This document shows positions 1 through 10,091 of a stretch of 64,000 nucleotides of DNA, piece by piece. The notes under the pieces are model-generated. The model saw only the letters and a list, made by a program, of their open reading frames with translations, did no database searches and was not told the DNA's origin. How positions within the stretch are numbered: position 1 is the stretch's first letter; every line of letters starts with the position of its first letter. Location: assembly GCF_022965805.1 (NCBI RefSeq), contig NC_133101.1:23212868-23276867 (forward strand), written 5' to 3'. This DNA comes from Primulina eburnea (lineage: Eukaryota; Streptophyta; Magnoliopsida; Lamiales; Gesneriaceae). A program made the translations under genes and the position numbers.

Positions 1-745
1 CAACATCACATAGGACCAAGATCACGCCAAGGACGCCCTACTGGACCAACCCTAGCCACGCACACTGCCAATGCAGCCCATCCAACGTGATTCACCCGAA
101 ACAAGCCCAACCTTAACCCTTCTCGGTACAAGCGCAACGACCGACCTCTACAACAAGACCAGTCGCGGTTGAGCCCTCCTAGACCACGTCTCAACCCCCC
201 TTAGGGACTGCACCGTGGCTTGGATAGGTTCCCTACATCTGGTTCTCATCCCCATGCTCGACCTAGCCGCAAACCTCACTAACATGACCTATGTTCGATA
301 GGACCTCACCACGGTTCAACCGACCCTCGACTCCAGCACTTAAATACCTTAACCCTCGATGTGTTCAGCCCCATAGCATCACAAATCGGAATCCCATTAC
401 ACGAGAACAATAAAAAACATGAGCTACATGACAACAAATGCATATTTCGTGACAAAACGATTCATAAACGATTCCACGTAAAAGATTCATGAATTCCTCA
501 TGCAAACACGCACACACACCAGCATAAAATAGCATGAATGATGATAAAAATGGGATTTATGGCATGCCTTTGCGTTATTACGCTCGAAAACCTTGAAGAT
601 ACTCGCGTAGAAAGTGCCCCAGAGAGGGGGGAAATAAGTTCTTTGAAAATGCTTGAGAAACCAAAGGTTCCTGCTGGAGCTTTCTTTGAAAATGCTACTG
701 GAAAATATGAAGGGGTGGCCAAAATTTTTAGGGTAGGAGGATTAG
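1..745 (-). repeat. Degenerate Ty3-type LTR-like segment
   Basis: No gene is seen here. The C-rich, CCA/ACC-rich text of 1-480 and the 'ggcatgcct' neighbourhood near 555 resemble the middle of the family-A LTR at about 51500-52120 in the same orientation. This suggests an old minus-oriented LTR fragment. Short ORFs on both strands near 500-750 overlap each other and show no recognisable domain. The assignment rests on visual similarity only. Confidence 0.35.
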
Positions 746-1797
746 TGTAATGTACCGTATTTTGAACTACTTAAAATTTGCGGAAAAATAAAAATTTTCT
801 TAAATAAATAACAATCTTTCAAATTGCGATAAAAATAAACTGCTCGTCTAAAATATTTGAAATAAAAACAATTACGAACAAATTTTTCCAAAAAGGTACT
901 CGTTTAAATATCGTGAAATAGTTTCATAAAATCAGAGTAACTAAATTAACATGCTTGAAAATTCTTGAAAACATAGGTGGTCCTCGGGTTTAGCCTCCGC
1001 GCAGTCCGTGCCGACTCACTGGTCCCCACCTCTCGCCTTCTCAAACCCGTCCTCATCTGCATCGATCAAGTCTAGTGAGTCTAAAGACTCAACATGTATA
1101 AACTGAGAATAACAAATAATACCTAATAAAACCACATATATTTTAAATTAAAGCGTACATACTTCAACTTGAACATACTTATATAAACATAGACGTGCCA
1201 TCATATCGTAACACTTTTCATAAACATACTCGCATCATACATACTTGGACATACATAAACATCATCATTTTTTGCGTAGAAATATGTTTCAAAGCAAGTG
1301 ACCCATACATAAATGCGCCTGATTAGACTAAACCGCACTACTGGGATGGCAGGGATGTCCAGTATTACATACATGAGATCCTCGGTCATACTTTTTGTCC
1401 CTGGTGATACTTTACCACTTTCCAATCCTGATTTAAACTCGTTCATTCTTTACCGAGGTGGAGAGGTCCCCGGCCAAGTTCATCGGCTTCCAAACCAGTT
1501 CATATTTAGTCACAAGACATTTCGCATACCTCAAAAATATAAACATTTTTCTTTTGCACATCGAACCTACTTACATGGCGTTGGAGGATTTGTTGGATCT
1601 TGCTCAGGCTACTGCTGCACATAGTAACACGATTTCATGCACTTAATTTCCATAACTTAGACGTAATAGTCGTGCTCACCACCGAAATAAAAAATTGACT
1701 TATCACGTTCTAAATCACTTGGGACTTGACTTCGTTCAATCATCGTATTAAACCATGACATCGAACCCCGAAACAATCTCTATATGAAGTGTGAACA
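746..1797 (-). repeat. Older LTR-like fragment interrupted by element A1
   Basis: The segment starts with TGTAATGTACCG, which reads as the reversed 3' end of an LTR. At about 965-1100 it has the 'tcctcggg ... tagtgagtctaaa' block also seen in family-A LTRs (50470-50580 in the same orientation; 3955-4070 and 12300-12420 reversed). It is cut at 1797 by A1, and its continuation should resume at 12684. There is no coding evidence, and the short ORFs are not conserved. Confidence 0.4.
1793..1797. repeat. Target-site duplication of A1, left copy (GAACA)
   Basis: GAACA lies immediately before the TG of the left LTR and again at 12679-12683, immediately after the terminal CA of the right LTR. A 5-bp duplication is normal for Ty3 integrase, so these two points are the ends of one insertion. 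Confidence 0.85.
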
Positions 1798-4283
1798 TGT
1801 AAGGTCCAGAAATTAAATTCCTTTAACATGAATGCATGCAATCTATGATTTTTATTTAACTTACGTGTTTAATTATTTTTACGCATGGTAGTATTTACTA
1901 CATGAAATTTTAAAAGCCCATGTATTAGGGTTTCTAAATGCATTTCGCGCTCGAACGAGTAACGGAGACCGGAGAATTATCATGAAAATTATTTTATTAC
2001 ATGATTAAATTTTATTAAATTATTTAAGATGGTTTGAAAAAATGGGCTTTATTGGGTATTTTTACCCGCGAGATTTTTTTTTATCCGATACAAAAATTTA
2101 TCAAATCGGAGGACTTTTTGAGGGTTCGGATATTATTTTGCAAAAACTTTCTAACACAAAATATTTTTCGGGAGTGAGTTTGGATTTAATGGGCCTACTT
2201 TTAAGCTTATTGGGCTTAATTATCCTTTTTAAACTTTTAATAATCAAATTAGGGCCCATTATTTATTAGCTTACTATTTAATTATCACCTAAACTACTCC
2301 TTAACCTAAACCTAAGTTATAAACCAGCCGACACCCTCCCATAAGCTGCATTCTCTCTCATTTTCAGCAACTAGCTTCAGCAAAACCATCAGCCATAGCA
2401 CTTTTATTACAAGAAATTTCTCCGGTGCCTTCCCATTGTGCGGTTTTTAAAAGTTTTCGTTCATATACATCAAAGTCACGTTTGTATACTCCTTCTCTCA
2501 TCATGCACGCCAATAGTAGGCTGTAATAATGTTTTGATCTATTTGGAACTTGCATGTTCGAAATTGTTTTGCTTGAAAACCTTGCTTGGTTGGCTTCAAA
2601 CTCACGTTTTTTTATTGTTGTGCAAGGGCTACGAGTTCTGGTCGTTAAGGGTCTGAGAAAGGTGATGAGATGGCATTCGGGGGATAGGGTTTACTGCTGC
2701 TTGTTGTAGGTTGAAGGGCCGAGGCGTGTGCGTGTCTAGATACTCGTTTGGGTTGCGGATCTTACAAAGGGTGGTGCCGGCGGTGCAAGGGTTTAACCAA
2801 AGCCTGGACCAGACCTGGTGGGTCTGAGTCATGGCTCGAGGACGCTCAACAACCGCTGTACCCATCCATGTAGCCGATCGAGCGAGGGGACTAGCGTTTG
2901 TCGTGGGTGGTGTGATTTCGGGGCTATTGATTTTAGGCTTGGTGCAACTGACTTGGGGCTGTAGGCTCGTGTCAAGTGAGTCCATTAGGGTCCTAGGGTG
3001 GCCTAGGCAGAGACGAGCCATGGCTGGTCCTCGATGGTTCGGTCTAGGAATGTTAAAACGTGAATTTGGTGCACTAGGGTCACGGTGGGTAGCTTGCTGG
3101 AATTTTCCAGCAACCGTTCAGGGCTTTATTCGAGTGTCTAAGGGCTGGGTTCGGGATCTTTAAACCTTTTAGATGTGCATTAAGTGTGGTAAAAATTTGG
3201 GGAAATTTTGGTTAGGTTTCGGTTCGATTTGGATTAAAACCGGGACCCCAGTCCAAGTTTTAAAACGAATCGATTAAGTTATGAAATGGGCTCGAGTTTA
3301 CGTCTAAGAATGATTTTAAATATATTTTGGGAAATTTTAAGGAGTTTGGTAAGCTTCGGGTCAATTTTAGAGGTCCAGGGATAAAACGATAATTTTAGGG
3401 TTTCCACGAGCAAAATGGTCATTTTGCACCCGGTGTGAGATTTTGTTACTAGCAGTGCCCTTAAATGTTTATGCATCATGTTCATGATTTTTATGTAATT
3501 GCGATAAATACATTCCTTTCTTGGTTTAAAGGAAAAATTATATATGTGCATGCTTTTATTTAAGTGATGAATATGATTACACATTTTTGAAGGATAGGAG
3601 TTAGTTGTGACTAACATGATGACACAATGACATGATGACATGATAGGTTGGGGCACAGTGGACAGGTAATGTTGTCGCTGATGCCTCTGCCGCCGGGTAC
3701 CTCGGTTACACCTAGATGGATCCATCGAATGACATGATAATATGAAAGTCACAGCTGACAAACAGAATTCAAACTAAGAAAATGAACACGTATATGTTGA
3801 TAGGATGATACATGCTATGATTATTATCATGTTTTGACAGGTCAAGATTATGCATATGATTTTACTGCATACATGAAATGTATGTTGATTACGATATTTT
3901 TCACTACTGCTTGTTACGTATATGTATTTGTTATCACGGCACATGTGTATTGAGTTTTTAGACTCACTAGACGTGTGTGATGCAGGTGATCGGGATTTTG
4001 AGGGGACTAGAGGTGCTGAACTCTGAGCCGGCAGTCCTGATGGCCGACACAACCCGAGGACCTCATGATTTTCCGCACATTCACGATTTTATGTTATTGA
4101 GATGATATGAGCATTTATATGCTATTTTATTTAATGTTTGATGTTAGAATTGTTACTCGCTTTTACCCCGCTATATTTTTATTGGTAATTACTCATGATT
4201 ATTTTTAAATGATATTCTTTTAATAGGACTGCATGCATGCATGCGATTTATTTAAATGATTAATTTCAAAATGGGGGCTTTAT

Positions 4284-4286
<3 letters not shown>
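1798..4286 (+). repeat. Left LTR of A1 (recognisable part)
   Basis: It begins TGTAAGGTCC and runs parallel to the right LTR at 10092, including the shared blocks 'ttagggtttctaaatgcattt', 'gggcccattatttattag' and 'tgaatgatgcaggtgatc'-like text near 3985. Several indels and many substitutions separate the two LTRs, so the insertion is old. The 3' end is not normal: after 'gggggctttataaaa' it runs into an AT microsatellite and an inverted piece, instead of the right LTR's terminus ending GTAGACTTTACA. Confidence 0.85.

Positions 4287-4380
<94 letters not shown>
4287..4380. repeat. AT dinucleotide microsatellite in the left LTR of A1
   Basis: About 94 bp of almost pure (AT)n has one AAAT interruption. 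It sits exactly at the breakpoint between the normal LTR sequence and the inverted LTR-end/primer-binding segment. The right LTR has only a short A/T-rich stretch at the same place. Confidence 0.95.
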
Positions 4381-4490
4381 GAGCTTACAAACTTGAGGTT
4401 TGAAGACTGAGCTGCAGAAGCTGGCGGCGGCACAACTCTATACAGGACCCTTGCTCTTATACCACTGTAACGTCTACCGTTTTAAATGTT
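4381..4490 (-). other. Inverted LTR terminus and tRNA primer-binding site of A1
   Basis: Read on the minus strand, this stretch gives an LTR end (TTTTAAACGG-like text then GTAGACGTTACA, 4466-4484), directly followed by GTGGTATAAGAGCA (4452-4465). The latter is a variant of the TGGTATCAGAGC site that pairs with initiator tRNA-Met, and an untranslated leader follows it. In a plus-strand element this block should be in the opposite orientation, so about 110 bp has flipped. One breakpoint is the AT microsatellite. Confidence 0.75.
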
Positions 4491-4649
4491 TAAAATGATT
4501 TACTGTTATCGCCTGCATGCTTTCATGATTTACGCTTTATGATGATCTACTGTACTTGTTTAACTACTTTTATGATTAAAGGTTTATTATTTTAAAAACT
4601 AGAGTAATTGCATGATGGGTTACGTTTATAAATTGGACTCTATCCAGAT

Positions 4650-5421
4650 ATGCCTCCCAGACGTGCTCCTAGCACAGACAGGCAAGATAATATCCCTGAG
4701 GGTGGCAGGGGCCCTCCACCACCACTAGGAGACCCAGCTACCCGAGTACTAGAGAGGATAGCTAGATTGATGAAGCAGGCCCAGCTGATGTCAGGGGCCG
4801 CTTGAGTATAGAGTTTATGAGTCTCCGCCAGGGGGACTCATATGTGGCTGAGTTTATCCGCGAGTTTGATCGAGGCTGCCACTTCGTGCCTCTTATTGGA
4901 AGGGATGCCAGGCAGAAGCTACAACACTTTATGGATGCACTGAGATCTACCCTTCATCGGATGTGATGTTGATGAGGCCGAAGAACTATGATGAGGCCAC
5001 TTCATGTGCCTTCCAGGCAAAGCAGGCGCTCCGAGACATAGATTTTGAGATGCAGTGGAAGCAGCATCAGGTCCAGTCCAGTTCTCAGCCGCAGCAGAAG
5101 CAGTACACGTGGCCACTGAGATAGTAGGGGCAGCAGAAGCCCCAGGGACAGCATAGGGGGCCAGGACAACATCGGCCACCTGAGGCACCAGGGGCTCCTA
5201 AGCATGAGGGAGGACCACCATGCAAGCAGTGCAACAAACAAAACTATGGCAAATGCATGTGGGGCACCTACAGATGCTTCGTATGCAAACAGAAGGGGCA
5301 CAAGGCCGCAGATTGCCCTCAGAACAAGGGTCCCATTACTGGCAGGGAATATGTGATGCATGCCGAGGAGGCTGAGGAGGAGCCAGATTCTACTTTGATC
5401 ACCGATAAACTTTATGCTTAA
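4650..5421 (+). pseudogene. A1 gag remnant with CCHC zinc knuckle
   Basis: Gag would form the capsid/nucleocapsid particle. An ATG at 4650 opens with MPPRRAPS, a usual start for this lineage. The middle of the retrotransposon-gag domain is deleted: the text jumps from a short N-terminal part to a piece reading SLRQGDSYVAEFIREFDRG. Frameshifts and a stop near 5124 follow. The nucleocapsid knuckle CFVCKQKGHKAADC is intact at about 5278-5320. Reading continues to TAA at 5419-5421, but the last codons may be intronic (see 5405-5936). Confidence 0.85.
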
Positions 5422-5936
5422 GTTTTCATGTTTACCGCTTTGATTGCATGTAATTGTATGATCAGTATGTTAATTGATTGTTGGAATCGATAACATAGAA
5501 AGAATTAGGATGCATGTTCTACCTAGTTGGGATCTGTAATGTAATTGTTTTATGGGAAGATATTAGTACCCAATTGTATTAACTGGTAAATTGAGGACTT
5601 AATGGCATAAATCGAGATTTTGGGAACTATTTTCGAAACTTCTATAATTTTGAGGATTTGATGGTGACTTTTCGAAATTATCAAAATTTTGGGTTTAAAA
5701 TTCAAAAATGAGAAAGGGTTATACTGCAAATTTTCGAATGTTTGAAGGACCAATGTGCAATTTTCGAAACTTTAAGGGGTTAATTTGCAATTTTTGATTG
5801 TTCTGAGGTCAATTTCGAATTTTGGGGAACGATTTTTGGGTTAATGCAGTGAATTTTTAGATGATTTTGGATTAATTGCCGATAATAAATTCCTTAAGTT
5901 CAACTCTATTAGATTTTATGGTATGTTTTGTCGCAG
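5405..5936 (+). other. Putative degenerate intron between gag and protease of A1
   Basis: Gag ends '...STLIT' at 5404 and protease starts at 5937. Joining nucleotide 5404 directly to 5937 gives an uninterrupted ITGRIYISGV followed by the protease active site, the usual continuous order in this lineage. The 532-bp gap is AT-rich and noncoding and ends in a pyrimidine-rich tract plus GCAG, a good acceptor. The expected donor reads ATAAAC instead of GTAAAC. An ordinary insertion is the alternative. Confidence 0.5.
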
Positions 5937-6632
5937 GGAGGATATATATTTCAGGTGTGACCATGCATGCACTGCTAGATTCAGGGGCTGCACAATTGTT
6001 TATATCCAAATCTTTCATGAAGCGACTAGGAATCATACCAGTAACGATGGATTCAGGGTTCAGAGTTTCGATCCCATCCGGGGATCAGATGTTCACTTCT
6101 CAGATACTGAAGAGATTGGAGCTTCGGTTACAGAAGTATGCGGTGCATGCAGATTTGATGGTGCTACCACTACCAGTGTTTGACATCATCTTGGGCATGG
6201 ACTGGATATCTTCTCACGGTGCAATCATAGATTTTCGACAGAGGTCAGTTTCTGTCAGACCGCCCAGTGGGAAGCCATTTGTCTTCGAGGCAGCTAGACA
6301 TTAGCAGATTCCGCACGTCATTTCTTGCATGTGTGCGAGGAAGCTTATCAAGAGAGGCTGCCAGGCATTCTTAGCCAGCATTGTTTCAGTGACAGAGCCA
6401 TTTAGTCAGAGGCTGGAGGATGTGGATGTGGTCGGTGAGTTCTCCAGTGTGTTCCCTAAAAACGTTTCAGGCATTCCACCAGACAGAGAGGTGGACTTCT
6501 CTATTGAGCTTATGCCAGGCATAGTACCGATATCTAAGGCACCCTACCGATTAGCGCCTGCAGAGATGAAGGAGCTCAAGGACCAGATTCAGGATCTGTC
6601 AGATAAGGGTTTCATTTGCCCTAGTTTTTCTC
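5891..6632 (+). pseudogene. A1 protease and linker, first tandem copy
   Basis: This is the retropepsin-like aspartic protease that cleaves Gag-Pol. The active-site text HALLDSGAAQLFIS lies near 5970-6010, and IILGMDWISSHGA near 6187-6225 is the conserved C-terminal block. After a TAG at 6302-6304 comes the linker toward RT (KLIKRGCQAFL... VDFSIELMPG), ending in FICPSF at 6632. The first 46 bp belong to the putative intron. The whole unit is repeated at 6638-7379. Confidence 0.85.
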
Positions 6633-6637
6633 AAAAC

Positions 6638-7379
6638 TCCTTAAGTTCAACTCTATTAGATTTGATGGTATGTTTTGTTGCATGGAGGATATATATTTCA
6701 GGTGTAGCCATGCATACACTGCTAGATTCAGGGGCTGCACACTTGTTTATATCTGAATATTTCATGAAGCGACTAAGAATCATACCAGTAGCGATGGATT
6801 CATGGTTCAGAGTGTTGATCCCATCCGGGGATCAGATGTTCACTTCCCAGATAGTGAAGATATTGGAGCTTCGACTACAGAATTATGTGGTGCCTGTAGA
6901 TTTGATAGTGCTACAACTACCGGTGTTTGACATCATCTTGGGCATAGACTGGATATCTTCTCATGGTGCAGTCATAGATTTTCGACAGAGGTCAGTTTCT
7001 GTCAGACCGCCCGATGGGAAGCCATTTGTCTTCAAGGCAGCTAGACATTAGCAGATGCCGCACGTCATTTCTTGCATGTGTGCAAGGAAGCTTATCAAGA
7101 GAGGCTGCCAGACATTCTTATCCAGTATTGTTTCACTGACAGAGCCATTTAGTCAGAGGCTGGAGGATGTGGATGTGGTCAGTGAGTTCTCCAGTGTGTT
7201 CCCTAACGACGTTTCATGTATTCCACCAGACAGAGAGGTGGACTTCTCTATTGGGCTTATGCTAGGCATAGTACCGATATCTAAGGCACCCTACCGGTTA
7301 GCGCCTGCAGAGATGAAGGAGCTCAAGGATCAGATTCAAGATCTGTTAGATAAGGGTTTCATTTGCCCTAGTTTTTCTC
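6638..7379 (+). pseudogene. A1 protease and linker, second tandem copy
   Basis: This is a direct repeat of 5891-6632 (period 747 bp, five filler bases between the copies), differing by scattered substitutions. It again carries the active site HTLLDSGAAHLFIS and the IILGIDWISSHGA block. It also repeats the 3' end of the putative intron, where the acceptor AG has become AT. The linker runs on in frame with the RT N-terminus ([20 protein letters not shown]). A duplicated protease is not part of a normal Ty3 Pol. Confidence 0.88.
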
Positions 7380-7954
7380 CATGGGGCGCAGCAGTGATGT
7401 TTGTCAATAAGAAGGATTGCAGCATGTGACTGTGCATTGATTACCGAGAGCTAAACAGAGTCACAGTTAAGAATAAGTATTCGTTGCCGAGGATCGATGT
7501 CTTGTTTGATCAGCTACATGGAGCATCAGTGTTCTCTAAGATAGACCTCCGATCTGGCTATCATCAGCTGAAGGTGAGAGATTCTGATGTGCATAAGACA
7601 GCCTTCCGGACGCGTTATGGACACTATGAGTTCTTGGTGATTCCATTCGGTCTGACGAATGCGCCAGCGATCTTCATGGACCTCATGAATCACGTGTTTC
7701 AGCCATACTTGGATCAGTTCATCAAATTCTTCATTGGCGATATTCTGATCTATTCGAAGAGCAGGGAAGAGCACAGTCAACATCTGAGAATAGTATTGTA
7801 ATCCCTATAGGATGGACGACTATATGTCAAGCTCAGCAATTGTGAGTTCTGGCTTGAAAGGTTGGCATTCTTTGGCCAAATTGTATCTCAGGATGGCATA
7901 GAGGTCGACCCCAGCAAAGTAGAGGCATTCAGAGATTAGTCAGTTCCGAAAAGC
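7380..7954 (+). pseudogene. A1 reverse transcriptase, catalytically altered
   Basis: RT would copy the element RNA into DNA. Recognisable blocks are [10 protein letters not shown] (about 7432-7461), [15 protein letters not shown] (about 7530-7575), [18 protein letters not shown] (7615-7668) and [15 protein letters not shown] (7732-7770). The catalytic FIDD/YVDD box therefore reads FIGD, losing one of the two metal-binding aspartates. Stops occur at 7427-7429 (R to stop), 7799-7801, about 7808 and about 7938. The stops fit C-to-T or G-to-A transitions. Confidence 0.9.
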
Positions 7955-8690
7955 GTGACAGAGATCCGTAGTTTCTTGGGATTGGCAGGCTATTACAAGA
8001 AGTTCAACCAGGGCATCTCTTCCTTTGCGGTGCCTATGAACGCCTTGATGAAGAAGAATGCCAAGTTTATCTGGGGATCTGAGTGTCATGAGAGCTTTGA
8101 CAGACTGAAGCAGGCTTTGACCATTGCACCAATTCTAGCTATGCCAGCAGGGCAGAGAAAGTTTGTGGTATATACAGATGCATCTAAGCTTGGGTTGGGT
8201 GCAGTTTTGATGCAGCAGGACCGAGTGATAGCCTACGCATCCAGACAATTTAAGGTCCATGAGAAGAATTATCCGACTCATGACCTTGAGCTAGCAGTAG
8301 TGGTATTTGCCCTGAAAATCTGGAGACACTATCTATATAGGGAGAAGTGCAGGATTTTTACATATCATAAGAGCTTGAAGTACTTCTTCACACAGAAGGA
8401 ACTGGGGCAGAGAAGATGGCTTGAGCTAGTGAAAGATTATGATTGCGACATTAGCTACCATTCGGGTAAGGCTAATGTGGTTGCAGACGCTCTGAGCAGG
8501 AAGCATGCAGTGATTTCTCATCTGGCAGTGCATAGACTGCTACAGGCTGAGATTCAGAGATTTGAGCTTGCAATTTATGCCAGGCGCGAGGCCCCGAATC
8601 TTGATACTCTGACAGTACAGCCGACTCTTAAAGACAGAATCCAAGCAGGGTAGACTTCTGACGAGCAGTTACAGAAGTGGAGATAAAGAG
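7955..8690 (+). pseudogene. A1 RNase H domain
   Basis: RNase H degrades the RNA of the RNA/DNA hybrid. The stretch from [16 protein letters not shown] to [11 protein letters not shown] is open for 232 codons (7955-8653). It shows the first catalytic Asp in [12 protein letters not shown] (about 8165-8200), the [18 protein letters not shown] helix, and [13 protein letters not shown] near 8465-8505 with the late Asp. The usual FTDHKSLKY block reads FTYHKSLKY, so one catalytic Asp is lost. TAG at 8651-8653 interrupts the join to integrase. Confidence 0.88.
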
Positions 8691-8699
8691 ACGAGGCTA

Positions 8700-9667
8700 A
8701 GGGTCAGAGACTATATACAGTTGTGAATGACATAGTCAGATATAGGTACCGCCAATGGGTTCCTGACAGCGATTCCCTTCGAGCAGTTATCTTGAGCGAG
8801 GCCCATAGCACCCTGTACTCCATCCATCCAGGGAGTACGAAGATGTATAAGGATCTACAGACTCTGTATTAGTGGCCGGGCATGAAGCGAGATATTCTGC
8901 AATTCGTCTCCGAGTGTTTGACTTGTCAGCATGTTAAGGCAAAGCATCAGAGACCTGTAGGGAAGTTGAGACCACCCCCTATTCCTGAGTTGAAATGGGA
9001 GAATATTACTATAGATTTTGTGACAGGGCTTCTGAGGACTACCGGAGAATTCAATGTCATATGGGTGATTGTAGATCGTCTCACTAAAGCAGCTCATTTC
9101 TTATCGATCAGGAAGACATTCACCATGACTCAGTACGCAGAGCTGTACATCAGACATATAGTCAGACTGCACGGGATTCCAGTGTCCATCGTGTCGGACA
9201 TGGATCCGAGATTCACGTCTGCCTTCTGGAAGAGTCTCCATTAGGCGTTAGGTACGAAGCTACTATTCAGTACTGCTTTTCATCCTCGAACAAACGGTCA
9301 GTCAGAGAGGGTGATTCAGATTCTGGAGGACCTACTCCGAGCATGCATGATCGACTTCCAGGGCAGCTGGGAGCTGAAGTTACCTTTTGTGGAGTTCACA
9401 TACAACAATAGTTATCAGGCATCGATAGTTATGGCTCCATATGAGGCACTGTACGGGAGGAAGTGTAGATCGCCAGTTTATTGGGATGAGGTAGGTGAGC
9501 AAGCAGAGTTGGGTCCGAGTATTGTTAGACAGACAACAGAGTTAGTGGCCAGGATTCGGGACAGGATGAAGACTGCACAGAGCCGCCATAAGAGTTATTT
9601 TGATCAGAGGCGGCGAGATCTTGAGTTCTCAATAGGGGATCATGTGTTCGTGAGGTCGCACCGATGA
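8700..9667 (+). pseudogene. A1 integrase (HHCC zinc finger and DDE core)
   Basis: Integrase inserts the cDNA into host DNA. The N-terminal zinc finger is visible (AHSTLYSIHPGS ... CLTCQHVKAK, about 8800-8940). The core has its first Asp in ITIDFVTGL, its second in IVSDMDPRFTS and the Glu in NGQSERVIQ. The common SDRD block reads SDMD. Stops are at 8869-8871 (Trp codon), at 9242-9244 and upstream at 8651. The C-terminal part (RDRMKTAQSRHKSYFDQRRRDL, then DHVFV) loses frame near 9660. Confidence 0.88.
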
Positions 9668-10056
9668 AGGGTGTGATGAGGTTTGGGAAGAAGGGAAAGC
9701 TCAGTCCTAGGTTCATCGGACCCTTTGAGATCCTAGAGAGGGTTTGGACACTCGCATACAGAGTTGCTTTACCGCAAAATCTGGCGGGAGTTCATAACGT
9801 GTTCCACATCTCCATGCTACGGAAGTACACGTCAAATCCTTCGCATGTGCTTAACTATGAGCCACTTCAGCTGACACCACACTTGTCATTCAAGGAGAAA
9901 CTCACTCAGATACTGGATAGGCAGGAGAAGAGGCTCCGGAACAAGGTGATCCAGATGGTCAAGGTCAAGTGGCTGAATCATTCCAAGGAGGAGGCTACTT
10001 GGGAGACCGAGACCGAGATGAGGAGTCACTACCCGGAGTTATCCGGTACGTTCTAA
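9664..10056 (+). pseudogene. A1 integrase C-terminus with chromodomain-like tail
   Basis: The open frame carries the GKKGKLSPRFIGPFEILERV block, the HNVFHISMLRKY motif and a terminal MVKVKWLNHSKEEATWETETEM segment, which is the chromodomain-type tail of Tekay/Del chromoviruses. In this family the tail directs insertion to marked chromatin. It ends at TAA 10054-10056, and a 'cgaggacgaaat' stretch and the polypurine tract follow at once. The frame is shifted relative to the integrase core just upstream. Confidence 0.88.
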
Positions 10057-10079
10057 ATTTCGAGGACGAAATTTTGTTT

Positions 10080-10091
10080 AAGGGAGAGAGT
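10080..10091 (+). promoter_or_regulatory. Polypurine tract of A1
   Basis: The purine run AAGGGAGAGAG ends next to the TG of the right LTR (10092). It primes plus-strand DNA synthesis in LTR retrotransposons. Confidence 0.85.

Noticed and set aside
3279..3761. 160-codon minus-strand ORF in the left LTR of A1
   Set aside because: The homologous stretch of the right LTR has it broken, and no domain is visible; chance ORF in LTR.
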